Source: an uncultured Muribaculaceae bacterium (GTDB lineage Bacteria > Bacteroidota > Bacteroidia > Bacteroidales > Muribaculaceae). Taken from it: DNA of 27,233 nt. The notes beneath the pieces are model-generated. The model saw only the letters and a program-made list of their open reading frames with translations, was not told the DNA's origin and ran no database searches. Numbering within the stretch: position 1 is the first letter of the stretch; every line of letters begins with the position of its first letter. The stretch spans positions 1 through 27,233 of the forward strand of contig CAJUAR010000037.1 in NCBI GenBank assembly GCA_910584495.1, given 5' to 3'. Below are positions 7,227-14,904 of the stretch, one piece after another. The position numbers were made by a program, and so were the translations under genes.

Positions 7227-9211
7227 CACTGTCTGTATTTTTCAACACCTTCGTTGAGCCAGTCGACGAAGGCACCTACATTCTCGTCGTAGACACGTGG
7301 AGCGTTGAGAGGTTTGCCCTCGTTGTCGAGCAGCACATAGTAGGGCTGCGAGTTGATGCCGAATTTATAGCGTTGGAGATAGGCCCATTTCTCGCCGACG
7401 GTTTCGAGGGTGATTGTGCGGCCTTCTTCGGTAACTGTCATTGGCTTGGCAAGAGGAGCCTTGTCGTCGACCATGAGTTTAATCATCACATAGTCCTTCT
7501 CTATAATGTCGCGCACCTGGGGTGTGTCGAACACGGCACCTTCCATCTTGCGGCAGTTCACACATGCATAACCCGAGAAGTCGAGCAGCACGGGTTTGCC
7601 GGTTTCTTCGGCGTAGGCCATACCTTTGTCGTAGTCGTCAAATTCTTCGAAAGTCCCGCCATAGAGGTTGAAATCCTGGGTGTAGAGCGGCGGTGCGAAA
7701 GCGCTGATGGCCTTCAGAGGAGCGCCCCACAGGCCCGGCACAAGATAGACGGCGAAAGCAAACGAGGCCACAGCCATAAAGAAACCGCCGACAGATGTGT
7801 TTGTCGAAGGGCCATCGTGCGGGAAACGCAGTTTGCCAAGCAGATAAACGCCAAGCAGAACGAAGAGCACAATCCAGATGGAGACAAATACCTCGCGGTC
7901 GAGGATGTGCCAGCCGTAGGCAAGGTCGGCAACAGAAAGGAACTTGAGCGAGAGAATGAGTTCGACGAAGCCAAGCACCACTTTGACAGTGTTGAGCCAG
8001 CCGCCGGAGCGAGGAAGTTCCTTGAGCATAGAGGGGAAGAAAGCAAACAGGCCGAAAGGCAGTGCCAGACCGATGGCAAAGCCGCCCATGCCAAGCAGCG
8101 GGCCCATGAGGTTGGCTCCGTCGGAGAATGCTTCGACAAGGAGGGTGCCGATGATAGGCCCGGTGCACGAGAACGACACAAGCACAAGGGTGAAGGCCAT
8201 GAAGAAGATGCTCAGCACACCGGTGGTTTCCTCGGCACGTGCATCGGCGGCGTTGCTCCATTTCGAGGGAAGCTTGATTTCAAAAGCCCCGAAGAACGAT
8301 ATGGCGAAGAACACCAGCAGGGCGAAGAAAATGAGGTTGAACACCGCGCCTGTGGCAAGTTCGTTGAGCTTGCCCGGACCGAAAATGAGGGTGAGCAGTA
8401 TGCCCAGCACAAGGAAGATGACAATGATGCTTGCGCTATATACCACCGCATCGATGATGGAACGGCGACGGCTCTTGTTCTTCTTCAGGAAGAAGCTCAC
8501 TGTCATGGGAATCATGGGCCACACACATGGTGTGAGCAGTGCCACAAGGCCGCCAAGGAAGCCGAAAATGAGAATCGACCAGTAGCTTTGTTCGCTACTT
8601 TCGGTCACCACCTCGACAGGCTCCCAGAGAGGATTGTCGGTCTCGGTGGCAAGAACGGGTGCAGCAGCCGCAGGTGCTGCTTCGACAACATCGTCCGATG
8701 CCGCCTGAACTGCGGCTCCGCCAACGGCCAGCGAAAATTCAAATTTGCCCGGAGGAGTGCACGACTGCTCGGTGCAAGCCATGTAGCGCACTATGCCCGA
8801 CACTGTGCCCGAGACACCGGCGGCAACATCAAGAACCTGGGTAAACGTTGCAGAACTCATTATCCAAGGCAGCTTGAGCTCCTGTATTTCGTCGAAATGT
8901 TCCTGAACATCGCCGGAGGTCTGCATTTCGCCAGCGGCAGTAATTCCCTCGCTGAGCTCGAGGGTGAGGGATGTGGGGTCGGGAGCGGCGGCATCGGGGC
9001 CGAAAGCCGGCATTTCGAAACCATAGACATGCCATCCGTCGTCGATAGTGCCGGTGACTGTGAGGGTAGCCTTGCCGTTAGTCACTTCCGATAGACGGGC
9101 AGTCCACTTCACAGGCTCAAGAGCCGACAGCGTCTGTGCCGTGCCAAACATAAAAACTGCAATTAGGCAGAAAGCCGACCACAGGCGTCGGCCTAAAGAT
9201 AGGTGTTGCAT
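7226..9211 (-). CDS. dsbD: thiol:disulfide interchange protein DsbD
   Basis: This inner-membrane reductase transfers electrons from cytoplasmic thioredoxin to periplasmic partners. From the ATG at 9211 it is 661 residues: signal peptide (about 1-30), periplasmic alpha domain with Cys146 and Cys151 (CTEQSC), an Ala/Glu/Pro-rich linker, a multi-pass core of about eight segments (about 209-495) with Cys229 in LTPCVWPM and Cys349 in FSCTGPI, and a C-terminal thioredoxin domain with CVNC at 550-553. All six redox cysteines expected for DsbD are present. The frame continues upstream to 9304, but 9211 gives a signal peptide at the right place and a TGATG junction with the preceding gene. mazG overlaps its stop. 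Confidence 0.92.
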   Translation of the reverse strand: MQHLSLGRRLWSAFCLIAVFMFGTAQTLSALEPVKWTARLSEVTNGKATLTVTGTIDDGWHVYGFEMPAFGPDAAAPDPTSLTLELSEGITAAGEMQTSGDVQEHFDEIQELKLPWIMSSATFTQVLDVAAGVSGTVSGIVRYMACTEQSCTPPGKFEFSLAVGGAAVQAASDDVVEAAPAAAAPVLATETDNPLWEPVEVVTESSEQSYWSILIFGFLGGLVALLTPCVWPMIPMTVSFFLKKNKSRRRSIIDAVVYSASIIVIFLVLGILLTLIFGPGKLNELATGAVFNLIFFALLVFFAISFFGAFEIKLPSKWSNAADARAEETTGVLSIFFMAFTLVLVSFSCTGPIIGTLLVEAFSDGANLMGPLLGMGGFAIGLALPFGLFAFFPSMLKELPRSGGWLNTVKVVLGFVELILSLKFLSVADLAYGWHILDREVFVSIWIVLFVLLGVYLLGKLRFPHDGPSTNTSVGGFFMAVASFAFAVYLVPGLWGAPLKAISAFAPPLYTQDFNLYGGTFEEFDDYDKGMAYAEETGKPVLLDFSGYACVNCRKMEGAVFDTPQVRDIIEKDYVMIKLMVDDKAPLAKPMTVTEEGRTITLETVGEKWAYLQRYKFGINSQPYYVLLDNEGKPLNAPRVYDENVGAFVDWLNEGVEKYRQ

Positions 9212-9711
9212 CAATGTGTTGTTTGTTTGATTGGTAAATTCAGCGTGATAGTTTTTGGCGGCATGCAGCTGTTGCCGTCGCAGGTCATAAAACTGATTTT
9301 GCATGTAAACTCAGGAGCAGGGCCGACAAGTGTTACCGGCACCACAAAGCTCACAGCGGCATCCCACCAGCTTAGTTCCATATCGAAAAGAGGATCGTAG
9401 ACTTTCTTTGGCTCGCACGAGGCTTTGGGTGTGCCTGTCTTCACATCTTTGCTTTCGGAAAAGTCAAAGACTGTGGGTTTGGGGCCTCCCGAAGGCAGGG
9501 AGGTGCCATAGAGGTGCCATCCTTTTTCAATCACTGCAGTAAGCACAACCGTGGCATGACCGTTTTTAACATTTTCAATCTTTGCCTCCCATCGCACAGG
9601 CTCGGAAGCCACCCGGTTTTTAAGCCCTCCAAACAAAAGCTGGGCTCCGGCATGCGGCACCGAACATGCAATAAAGGAGAAAAGAAACAAGAGCAATATA
9701 TTTTTTGTCAT
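9211..9711 (-). CDS. stand-alone DsbD-alpha-like periplasmic protein
   Basis: This 166-residue exported protein resembles the N-terminal alpha domain of DsbD. An N-terminal signal (about 1-23, probable cleavage after AGA) is followed by SEPVRWEAKIENVKNGHATV, GWHLYGTSLPSGGPKPT and the pair Cys144/Cys149 in CDGNSC, then PPKTITLNL. The same blocks in the same order occur in the adjacent DsbD (GWHVYGFEMPAFGP, CTEQSC, PPGKFEF), so the two arose by domain duplication. It has no membrane core and no thioredoxin domain. It could be an extra electron acceptor or a specificity adaptor for DsbD; that is inference. It is the first gene of the minus-strand operon, and its TGA overlaps the dsbD ATG. Confidence 0.85.
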   Translation of the reverse strand: MTKNILLLFLFSFIACSVPHAGAQLLFGGLKNRVASEPVRWEAKIENVKNGHATVVLTAVIEKGWHLYGTSLPSGGPKPTVFDFSESKDVKTGTPKASCEPKKVYDPLFDMELSWWDAAVSFVVPVTLVGPAPEFTCKISFMTCDGNSCMPPKTITLNLPIKQTTH

Positions 9712-9735
9712 CTTATTCAGTTTTCAAATTTGTTG

Positions 9736-9766
9736 CAAATTTACGGATAAGACGGCAGACTTTAAA
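9736..9766 (-). promoter_or_regulatory. promoter of the dsb-mazG-topB operon
   Basis: On the minus strand TAAATTTG (9743 down to 9736) matches TAnnTTTG, with TTTA (9766-9763) 19 bp upstream as an imperfect -33 element. It lies 24 bp before the ATG at 9711, which gives a short leader. Confidence 0.55.
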
Positions 9767-9830
9767 TATAAAAAAGGTGAAAAATGCGGCTGCCGGACAA
9801 CCGCGGGCCCGAATATTGGAAAAAAAAGAG

Positions 9831-9838
9831 TAACTTTG
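9831..9838 (+). promoter_or_regulatory. -7 element upstream of the half-GT5 gene
   Basis: TAACTTTG is a perfect TAnnTTTG match, 52 bp before the ATG at 9891. I see no good -33 TTTG at the usual spacing, so the call rests on the -7 box and on divergent gene arrangement. Confidence 0.45.
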
Positions 9839-9890
9839 CATTTGTATAACAAGGACGGAACCATTTTTCCGCCCATCCTTCTATTCGCGA

Positions 9891-10700
9891 ATGGACCTAA
9901 CAAAAGTTCTTTTTATAACCCAGGAGCTCGACCCGTATCTGCCCGGCACCCCTCAAGGTGTCTACAACCGAAACGTAGCTCAGACACTTCAGGAAAGCGG
10001 TTCTGAAGTGCGTACTTTCATGCCCAAATTCGCGGCTATCAACGAACGCCGCAACCAGCTTCACGAAGTTATTCGCCTGTCAGGGCTCAACATAGCAATC
10101 GACGATGCCGATCATCCTCTGATTATCAAAGTTGCCACTCTTCAGCCTTCGCGTCTGCAAGTGTACTTCATTGATAACGATGATTTCTTCAACCATCACA
10201 CACCCACACGCGAGCTTGAAACAGACACCTCTCCCGAGGTGAACGACGAACGCGCAATGTTCTTCACTCGCGGCGTGGTGGAAACTGTCAAAAAACTGCG
10301 ATGGGAACCGGGGCTGACCTATGTCAGCGGCTGGATTTCCGCCCTCGTGCCCTTCTATCTGCGCAATATCTATGCCGAAGACCCCGCGGTTGCAGAAACC
10401 AAGATTGTTTTTGCCCTTGACAGCAACCGTTTTGAAGGCACGCTCGATGCGCGTTTCGCCGAGAAACTTAAGGAAGACGGATTTGAAGACGACAAGCTCA
10501 CCCAGCTCGCCGAGCCGGTCGACTACATTGCTTTGTGCAAGCTGGCAATTGACTATGCCGATGCTGTTATCGAAAGTACTGCCGAAATCGACCCCGTTCT
10601 CAAGGAGTATGCCAAAGCATCGGCCAAGCCCATCATGTCTTTCGAGGTGGCTTCGCATCCTGAAGCGGACGAATACAAACAATTCATGCAATCTCTCTGA
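9891..10700 (+). CDS. half-length glycogen/starch synthase (GT5 N-terminal domain)
   Basis: This 269-residue protein aligns by pattern with only the N-terminal Rossmann half of GT5 glycogen synthases (normally about 480 residues): VLFITQELDPYLPGTPQG, RNVAQTL, VRTFMPKFAAINERRNQLHEV and a late YVSGWISALVPFYLRNIY block. The ADP-glucose-binding KxGGL motif is missing (PGTPQGVYN occupies that place), and HxxDWH near 145 is replaced by YVSGW. The C-terminal nucleotide-sugar domain is absent, with no remnant after the stop. It is therefore unlikely to be an active synthase. Proteins of this size and annotation occur widely in Bacteroidales, so the shortened form is probably functional and not a fresh truncation. 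The DUF4270 gene follows after 60 bp. Its real role is unknown. Confidence 0.8.
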   Translation: MDLTKVLFITQELDPYLPGTPQGVYNRNVAQTLQESGSEVRTFMPKFAAINERRNQLHEVIRLSGLNIAIDDADHPLIIKVATLQPSRLQVYFIDNDDFFNHHTPTRELETDTSPEVNDERAMFFTRGVVETVKKLRWEPGLTYVSGWISALVPFYLRNIYAEDPAVAETKIVFALDSNRFEGTLDARFAEKLKEDGFEDDKLTQLAEPVDYIALCKLAIDYADAVIESTAEIDPVLKEYAKASAKPIMSFEVASHPEADEYKQFMQSL

Positions 10701-10760
10701 CCGACTCAGTCGCTGACTTTACAAGCCGGTATCTCCTTATTCTTAACGCGCATATTCATC

Positions 10761-12179
10761 ATGAAAATCGCCAAGCTAAAACTCTTTGCCGCAGCAACCT
10801 TGCTGGGAATGACACTCCCCGCCATGGTTTCGTGCGACGAGGACGAAACTTCGAACATAGGCTCGACACTGACCGACAACACTGTAGAAATAGTGATTGA
10901 CTCGGTATTCTCCGTCACAGCACACACTCGCCTTGTGCCCACCATACAGCCCAAGACCACCGAACAGCTCATTGGGCTCATCAGCGTGCCGGGCTACGGC
11001 ACGTTGCGATCCGACGTCGTATCGCAGTTTCTGCCATCGACAGTCCTCGATACCGCCAATTACTCATCGGCCAACGTCGATAGTCTGTCGCTCACCCTAT
11101 CCTATGCTCGAGGAGCTTTCAAGGGCGATTCCGTGGCTCCTATGGGACTGACAGTCTACGAACTTAACAAACTGCTGCCCAACGACATCAACAGCGGTTT
11201 CAATCCCGAAGGCTTCTACAACAGCACTCCTCTCGCCTCGAAAATCTACAACACCTCAACATTCCTTGAGAGCTCAACGGTACAGAATGCCACCAGCCGC
11301 ACCATCGAAGTGAAACTTCCCGCAGGACTCGGCAAGAAAATATATGCCGACTTCGAAAAAAATCCCGCAAGCTTCGCCTCCGGACAAACTTTTGCCAACG
11401 ACGTGTTCAAAGGTGTATATATCAAAACGTCTTTCGGTTCGGGACGCATGACCAACATCTCGGCAACCGGCATGTCGTTCTATTTGAGCAAAATAACTGT
11501 CTCCACCGATTCGGTAGGCAAGGAAGTAAAAGACACCACAAGTGCCGTGCACCAATATATGCTCGTTACTCCCGAAGTGATCAGCAACAACAATATCTCC
11601 TACACCATGGACGAAAAGCTGCGCACTTATCTGGCTCAGGATTCCAACATGATTGTCGCTCCGGCAGGCACCGAAATGGAAATAACCTTCCCTGCTGAAC
11701 AAGTAATTGCATCATACCGTTCGGGCAGTAACACCAATTCAAACACCGTGCTCAACACTCTGTCGATGTTTATTCCTGTCGACACTATCGAATCGAACGG
11801 AATCGTCACCCCGCCGCCCTACATGCTGCTGGTGCTCAAAAAAGACCGCGACGAATTCTTTGCTCAAAACAAACTGTGCGACAACAAAACTTCGTTCTAT
11901 GCCACATACAACTCTTCGATCGGTGGTTATTCCTTCGCCGGCCTTCGCGATTATATGATGAATCTGATGGACAAAGAAACCATCACTGCCGAAGACTATA
12001 CCTTTGCTTTCGTCCCTGTTGAAGTAACTCTCGAAGCCCTCTCAAATTCGGGCTATTACTACCAGACACAGTACCAGGCCACCGACATACAGCCCTACCT
12101 CCTCAACCCCGTTGCGGCTATTGTTCATGCAAAGGACATTAAAGTGAAACTCACCTACTCAAAGCAGACAGCAAAATGA
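10761..12179 (+). CDS. DUF4270 lipoprotein
   Basis: This is a 472-residue surface or periplasmic lipoprotein. The signal peptide ends in lipobox MVSC with Cys25, followed by an acidic DEDETSNIGSTL stretch, a common feature of DUF4270 proteins. The rest is Ser/Thr-rich and predicted beta-rich, with VDSLSLTLSY and GLTVYELNKLL blocks typical of the family. No catalytic motif is visible and the family function is not established. The gene follows the half-GT5 gene, as is usual in Bacteroidales, and its TGA overlaps the ATG of the DUF5106 gene (ATGA), so the two are co-translated. Confidence 0.85.
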   Translation: MKIAKLKLFAAATLLGMTLPAMVSCDEDETSNIGSTLTDNTVEIVIDSVFSVTAHTRLVPTIQPKTTEQLIGLISVPGYGTLRSDVVSQFLPSTVLDTANYSSANVDSLSLTLSYARGAFKGDSVAPMGLTVYELNKLLPNDINSGFNPEGFYNSTPLASKIYNTSTFLESSTVQNATSRTIEVKLPAGLGKKIYADFEKNPASFASGQTFANDVFKGVYIKTSFGSGRMTNISATGMSFYLSKITVSTDSVGKEVKDTTSAVHQYMLVTPEVISNNNISYTMDEKLRTYLAQDSNMIVAPAGTEMEITFPAEQVIASYRSGSNTNSNTVLNTLSMFIPVDTIESNGIVTPPPYMLLVLKKDRDEFFAQNKLCDNKTSFYATYNSSIGGYSFAGLRDYMMNLMDKETITAEDYTFAFVPVEVTLEALSNSGYYYQTQYQATDIQPYLLNPVAAIVHAKDIKVKLTYSKQTAK

Positions 12180-13090
12180 AAAAAATCCTTTTGCAAACCC
12201 TCCTCTTCGCTGCAGCAATTTTGCCGGCTCTCAGTCTGCGAGCAGCCAGCGGCACCCTATTCGACTACCCCGTGCCACCAGACAGCGTGACAGACCTCCA
12301 GCCACGATGCAACTACATTGTCGAACGGTTCTGGGATCGCTGCAACTTCGACCTCGCCCTGCGCAATCGAGACAAGTTCAACACCGTTTTCGGCGACTGG
12401 GTGGGAATCATGCCTTATGCGTCGTCAGAAGTGGTGCACAGCTCAATCGACAAGCTCATGATGCGATTCGAGAAAAAAGGTGCCGACGAAACACTGGCCC
12501 TCGCCACCATGGCTGAGCAATGGCTCTACTCCGACACCGCACAGCTGCGTTCAGAAGAAATACTACTGCCTTTTGTAACAGCTGCGGCAAACCATAAAAA
12601 AATCAAAAAAGAAAACCGACGACACTTCGAAGCTCTCGAAAAAGTGCTCACTTCGAGCATGGTGGGATGCAATGTGCCCGACGTTCCTTTTATATATCCC
12701 GACGGACACAACGGCAGCTTTGCCGATGTCAAACAAGGCTCGGTTCTATTATATATATACCAACCCGACGACATAGATGCCTCGCTGACGCGCATCAAGC
12801 TCGACACCGACCGCAATGCTCGCGAGCTTATCGATGCCGGACAACTGGCAATTGTCACAGTATTTCCCGGCGAACCCGACGAGCGATGGCGTAAAGATGT
12901 GGAGAGTTTTCCCTCTACATGGGTCAACGTCGCCGCTCCGCAGGCCTCGGAATATTTCGACCTGCGACGTCTGCCGGCGTTCTACTTTCTCAACACCCAG
13001 CACAAGGTTCTTGCGCGCGACCTTGATGTGGACTATCTTTTAGGGGCTTTCAAGGTGGCCAACGAAGGACGAAAGAGAAATGAAAAGTGA
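12176..13090 (+). CDS. DUF5106-type periplasmic protein with thioredoxin-like fold
   Basis: This 304-residue exported protein has a signal peptide at about 1-24 (cleavage near LRAA-S). A helical DUF5106-like region spans about 45-160, and a thioredoxin-like domain about 165-295. The latter shows the strand VLLYIYQP (190-197) where thioredoxins carry CxxC, and a cis-Pro loop LPAFYFL (266-272). The CxxC is replaced by QPDDIDAS, so the domain is probably not a redox enzyme. It starts within the stop of the DUF4270 gene, and its 3' end overlaps mnmA by 11 nt. A role with the DUF4270 lipoprotein in envelope assembly is possible but unproven. Confidence 0.75.
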   Translation: MKKILLQTLLFAAAILPALSLRAASGTLFDYPVPPDSVTDLQPRCNYIVERFWDRCNFDLALRNRDKFNTVFGDWVGIMPYASSEVVHSSIDKLMMRFEKKGADETLALATMAEQWLYSDTAQLRSEEILLPFVTAAANHKKIKKENRRHFEALEKVLTSSMVGCNVPDVPFIYPDGHNGSFADVKQGSVLLYIYQPDDIDASLTRIKLDTDRNARELIDAGQLAIVTVFPGEPDERWRKDVESFPSTWVNVAAPQASEYFDLRRLPAFYFLNTQHKVLARDLDVDYLLGAFKVANEGRKRNEK

Positions 13091-14201
13091 GCAGAAAAGG
13101 GTGGCTGTGCTCATTTCGGGCGGCGTGGACAGTGCTGTCGTGGTTCACAGGCTATCGCAGGACCCCTCGCTGCAGCTCCACCTTTTCTATATACGCATAG
13201 GCCTGGACACCGACGAGGGCGACTGTTCCGCCGAAGAAGATATTGAAATGTGCACGCTCATAGCACGACGCTATGGACTGCCTTTCGATGTGGTGTCGCT
13301 GCATCAGGAATACTGGGAAAACGTCATGGAATATGCCCTGCGCACTGTAAGGGCAGGCCTCACTCCCAATCCTGACATAATGTGCAACTCTATTATCAAG
13401 TTCGGGTATTTTGAGGAACGATGGGGACACGAATACGACCTTACCGCCACCGGGCACTACGCATCCACATGGTTCGACACAGAAGGGCGCAAATGGCTCG
13501 CCACGGCTGTTGACCCCGTCAAAGACCAGACCGACTTTCTGGCGCGCATCAGCGGACATCAGCTCAATCACCTCATATTTCCCCTTGGCGACATTCCCAA
13601 GAGCGAAGTGCGCCGCATTGCAGTAGAGGCTCATCTGCCCAACGCCGGACGCCGCGATTCGCAAGGCATCTGCTTCCTTGGCAAAATAAACTATAACGAT
13701 TTCATCCGCCGCCACCTTGGCGAACGTCCCGGACCAATTATCGAAATAGAAACAGGTCGAAAGCTCGGCCAGCACCGCGGCTTCTGGTTTCACACCATAG
13801 GCCAGCGAAAAGGTCTGGGTCTCAGCGGAGGACCCTGGTTCGTGGTGCGTAAGAACGTGGCCGACAATGTGATATATGTCAGCCGTGGCTACGACACCGA
13901 AAAACAATATGGCAGCACGCTGCATCTTGCCGAGATGCATTTCATCACTGCCGACCCTTGGGGTGCTGCCGCCGACAGCCCCGAAGGCGTACGGCTCACT
14001 TTCAAAAACCGGCACACACCGGAATTCTTCCCCGGCACCATTCGCCGCGTACCCGGCACTTCGAACGAATACGTCATCGAATCGGACATAAAAGTGCAGG
14101 GAATAGCCCCCGGACAGTTTGCCGCCGTCTACGACACCGACCACCGTCTGTGTTTCGGCTCGGGCATTATAACTAGTGCCGGCGGCATAACCGTTCATTA
14201 A
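13080..14201 (+). CDS. mnmA: tRNA-specific 2-thiouridylase MnmA
   Basis: This enzyme installs sulfur at C2 of uridine 34 in Lys, Glu and Gln tRNAs, using a persulfide relayed to the enzyme. The 373-residue protein has the PP-loop SGGVDSAV (13-20), the ATP/tRNA-binding ATGHYAS (123-129), catalytic Cys102 in NPDIMCNS and persulfide Cys198 in QGICFLGK, and the late HTIGQRKGLGLSGG block. The usual DQSYFL motif reads DQTDFLARI (149-157), a variant. The ATG at 13080 lies 11 nt inside the preceding gene; no other start gives the PP-loop near the N-terminus. The long minus-strand ORF over this gene is a codon-bias shadow. Confidence 0.92.
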   Translation: MKSEQKRVAVLISGGVDSAVVVHRLSQDPSLQLHLFYIRIGLDTDEGDCSAEEDIEMCTLIARRYGLPFDVVSLHQEYWENVMEYALRTVRAGLTPNPDIMCNSIIKFGYFEERWGHEYDLTATGHYASTWFDTEGRKWLATAVDPVKDQTDFLARISGHQLNHLIFPLGDIPKSEVRRIAVEAHLPNAGRRDSQGICFLGKINYNDFIRRHLGERPGPIIEIETGRKLGQHRGFWFHTIGQRKGLGLSGGPWFVVRKNVADNVIYVSRGYDTEKQYGSTLHLAEMHFITADPWGAAADSPEGVRLTFKNRHTPEFFPGTIRRVPGTSNEYVIESDIKVQGIAPGQFAAVYDTDHRLCFGSGIITSAGGITVH

Positions 14202-14225
14202 AAAATTTCTAAACATTCGGCAACT

Positions 14226-14864
14226 ATGAACGACGACAAAGTTAGCATTCATGTTTTAGGCTTGTCCTACAGCCAATTGCAATCGGGAGCCTACGCCCTG
14301 ATTCTTGCCGAAGACAAGGGTCCCAGACGCATACCGGTGATTATCGGGGCCGCCGAAGCACAGTCCATTGCAATAACTCTCGAGGGAATACGCACACCAA
14401 GGCCTCTCACACACGAACTTTTTGTATCGTTTGCCCATGCTTTCGGCGTAAGGCTCAAAGAAGTGAACATCTACCGATTTGAAGACGGTATTTTCTCGTC
14501 GGAACTCACTTTCTCCGACGGCGAGAGCACCGTGACAATCGATGCACGCACTTCCGATGCCATTGCAATAGCCCTGCGCACCCACTCGCCGCTGTTCACA
14601 ACACGAGCCATCCTCGAAAAAGCCGGGTTTATCATCGACGAAGACGAGCTCCGAAGGGATGTTGCCGAAAACGATGCCGAAGAAGATGAAAATTCATATT
14701 CCATGCACGACGACTACCATGCCGAGCCAAGGCCCGAAAATTTCACCATCGAAGAACTGGAACGGACACTTGCCCGGCTCATCGACAGCGAAAACTACGA
14801 AGAAGCCGAAAAAATAAGCAGGATTCTAAACCGAAAAAAAGGCCTTGAAGGCGACAACGCATAA
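14226..14864 (+). CDS. bifunctional nuclease family protein with UVR domain
   Basis: This 212-residue cytosolic protein has a BFN (DUF151) domain at about 5-140: PVIIGAAEAQSIAITLEG (38-55), RPLTHELF, then SDAIAIALR (110-118) with the conserved SDA core. An acidic linker (about 148-160) leads to a UVR-type helical hairpin EELERTLARLIDSENYEEAE (176-195). Plant and bacterial members are reported as nucleases acting on DNA and RNA. The UVR motif mediates protein contacts in UvrB/UvrC. The gene lies 24 nt after mnmA and 40 nt before the nucleoside symporter, so it is probably in the same transcript. The exact substrate is not known. Confidence 0.88.
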   Translation: MNDDKVSIHVLGLSYSQLQSGAYALILAEDKGPRRIPVIIGAAEAQSIAITLEGIRTPRPLTHELFVSFAHAFGVRLKEVNIYRFEDGIFSSELTFSDGESTVTIDARTSDAIAIALRTHSPLFTTRAILEKAGFIIDEDELRRDVAENDAEEDENSYSMHDDYHAEPRPENFTIEELERTLARLIDSENYEEAEKISRILNRKKGLEGDNA

Positions 14865-14904
14865 GCTTACCTTATACACCGCATAAACACAAAATCTTGA
14901 TACT

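Noticed and set aside
7172..9094. 640-codon plus-strand ORF antisense to dsbD
   Set aside because: The minus strand encodes DsbD with all six redox cysteines. The antisense frame is rich in His, Glu and Cys with no recognisable domain, as expected for a codon-bias shadow in GC-rich coding DNA.
13152..14252. 366-codon minus-strand ORF antisense to mnmA
   Set aside because: MnmA is certain on the plus strand by its PP-loop and catalytic cysteines. The shadow has no domain and runs into the next gene.
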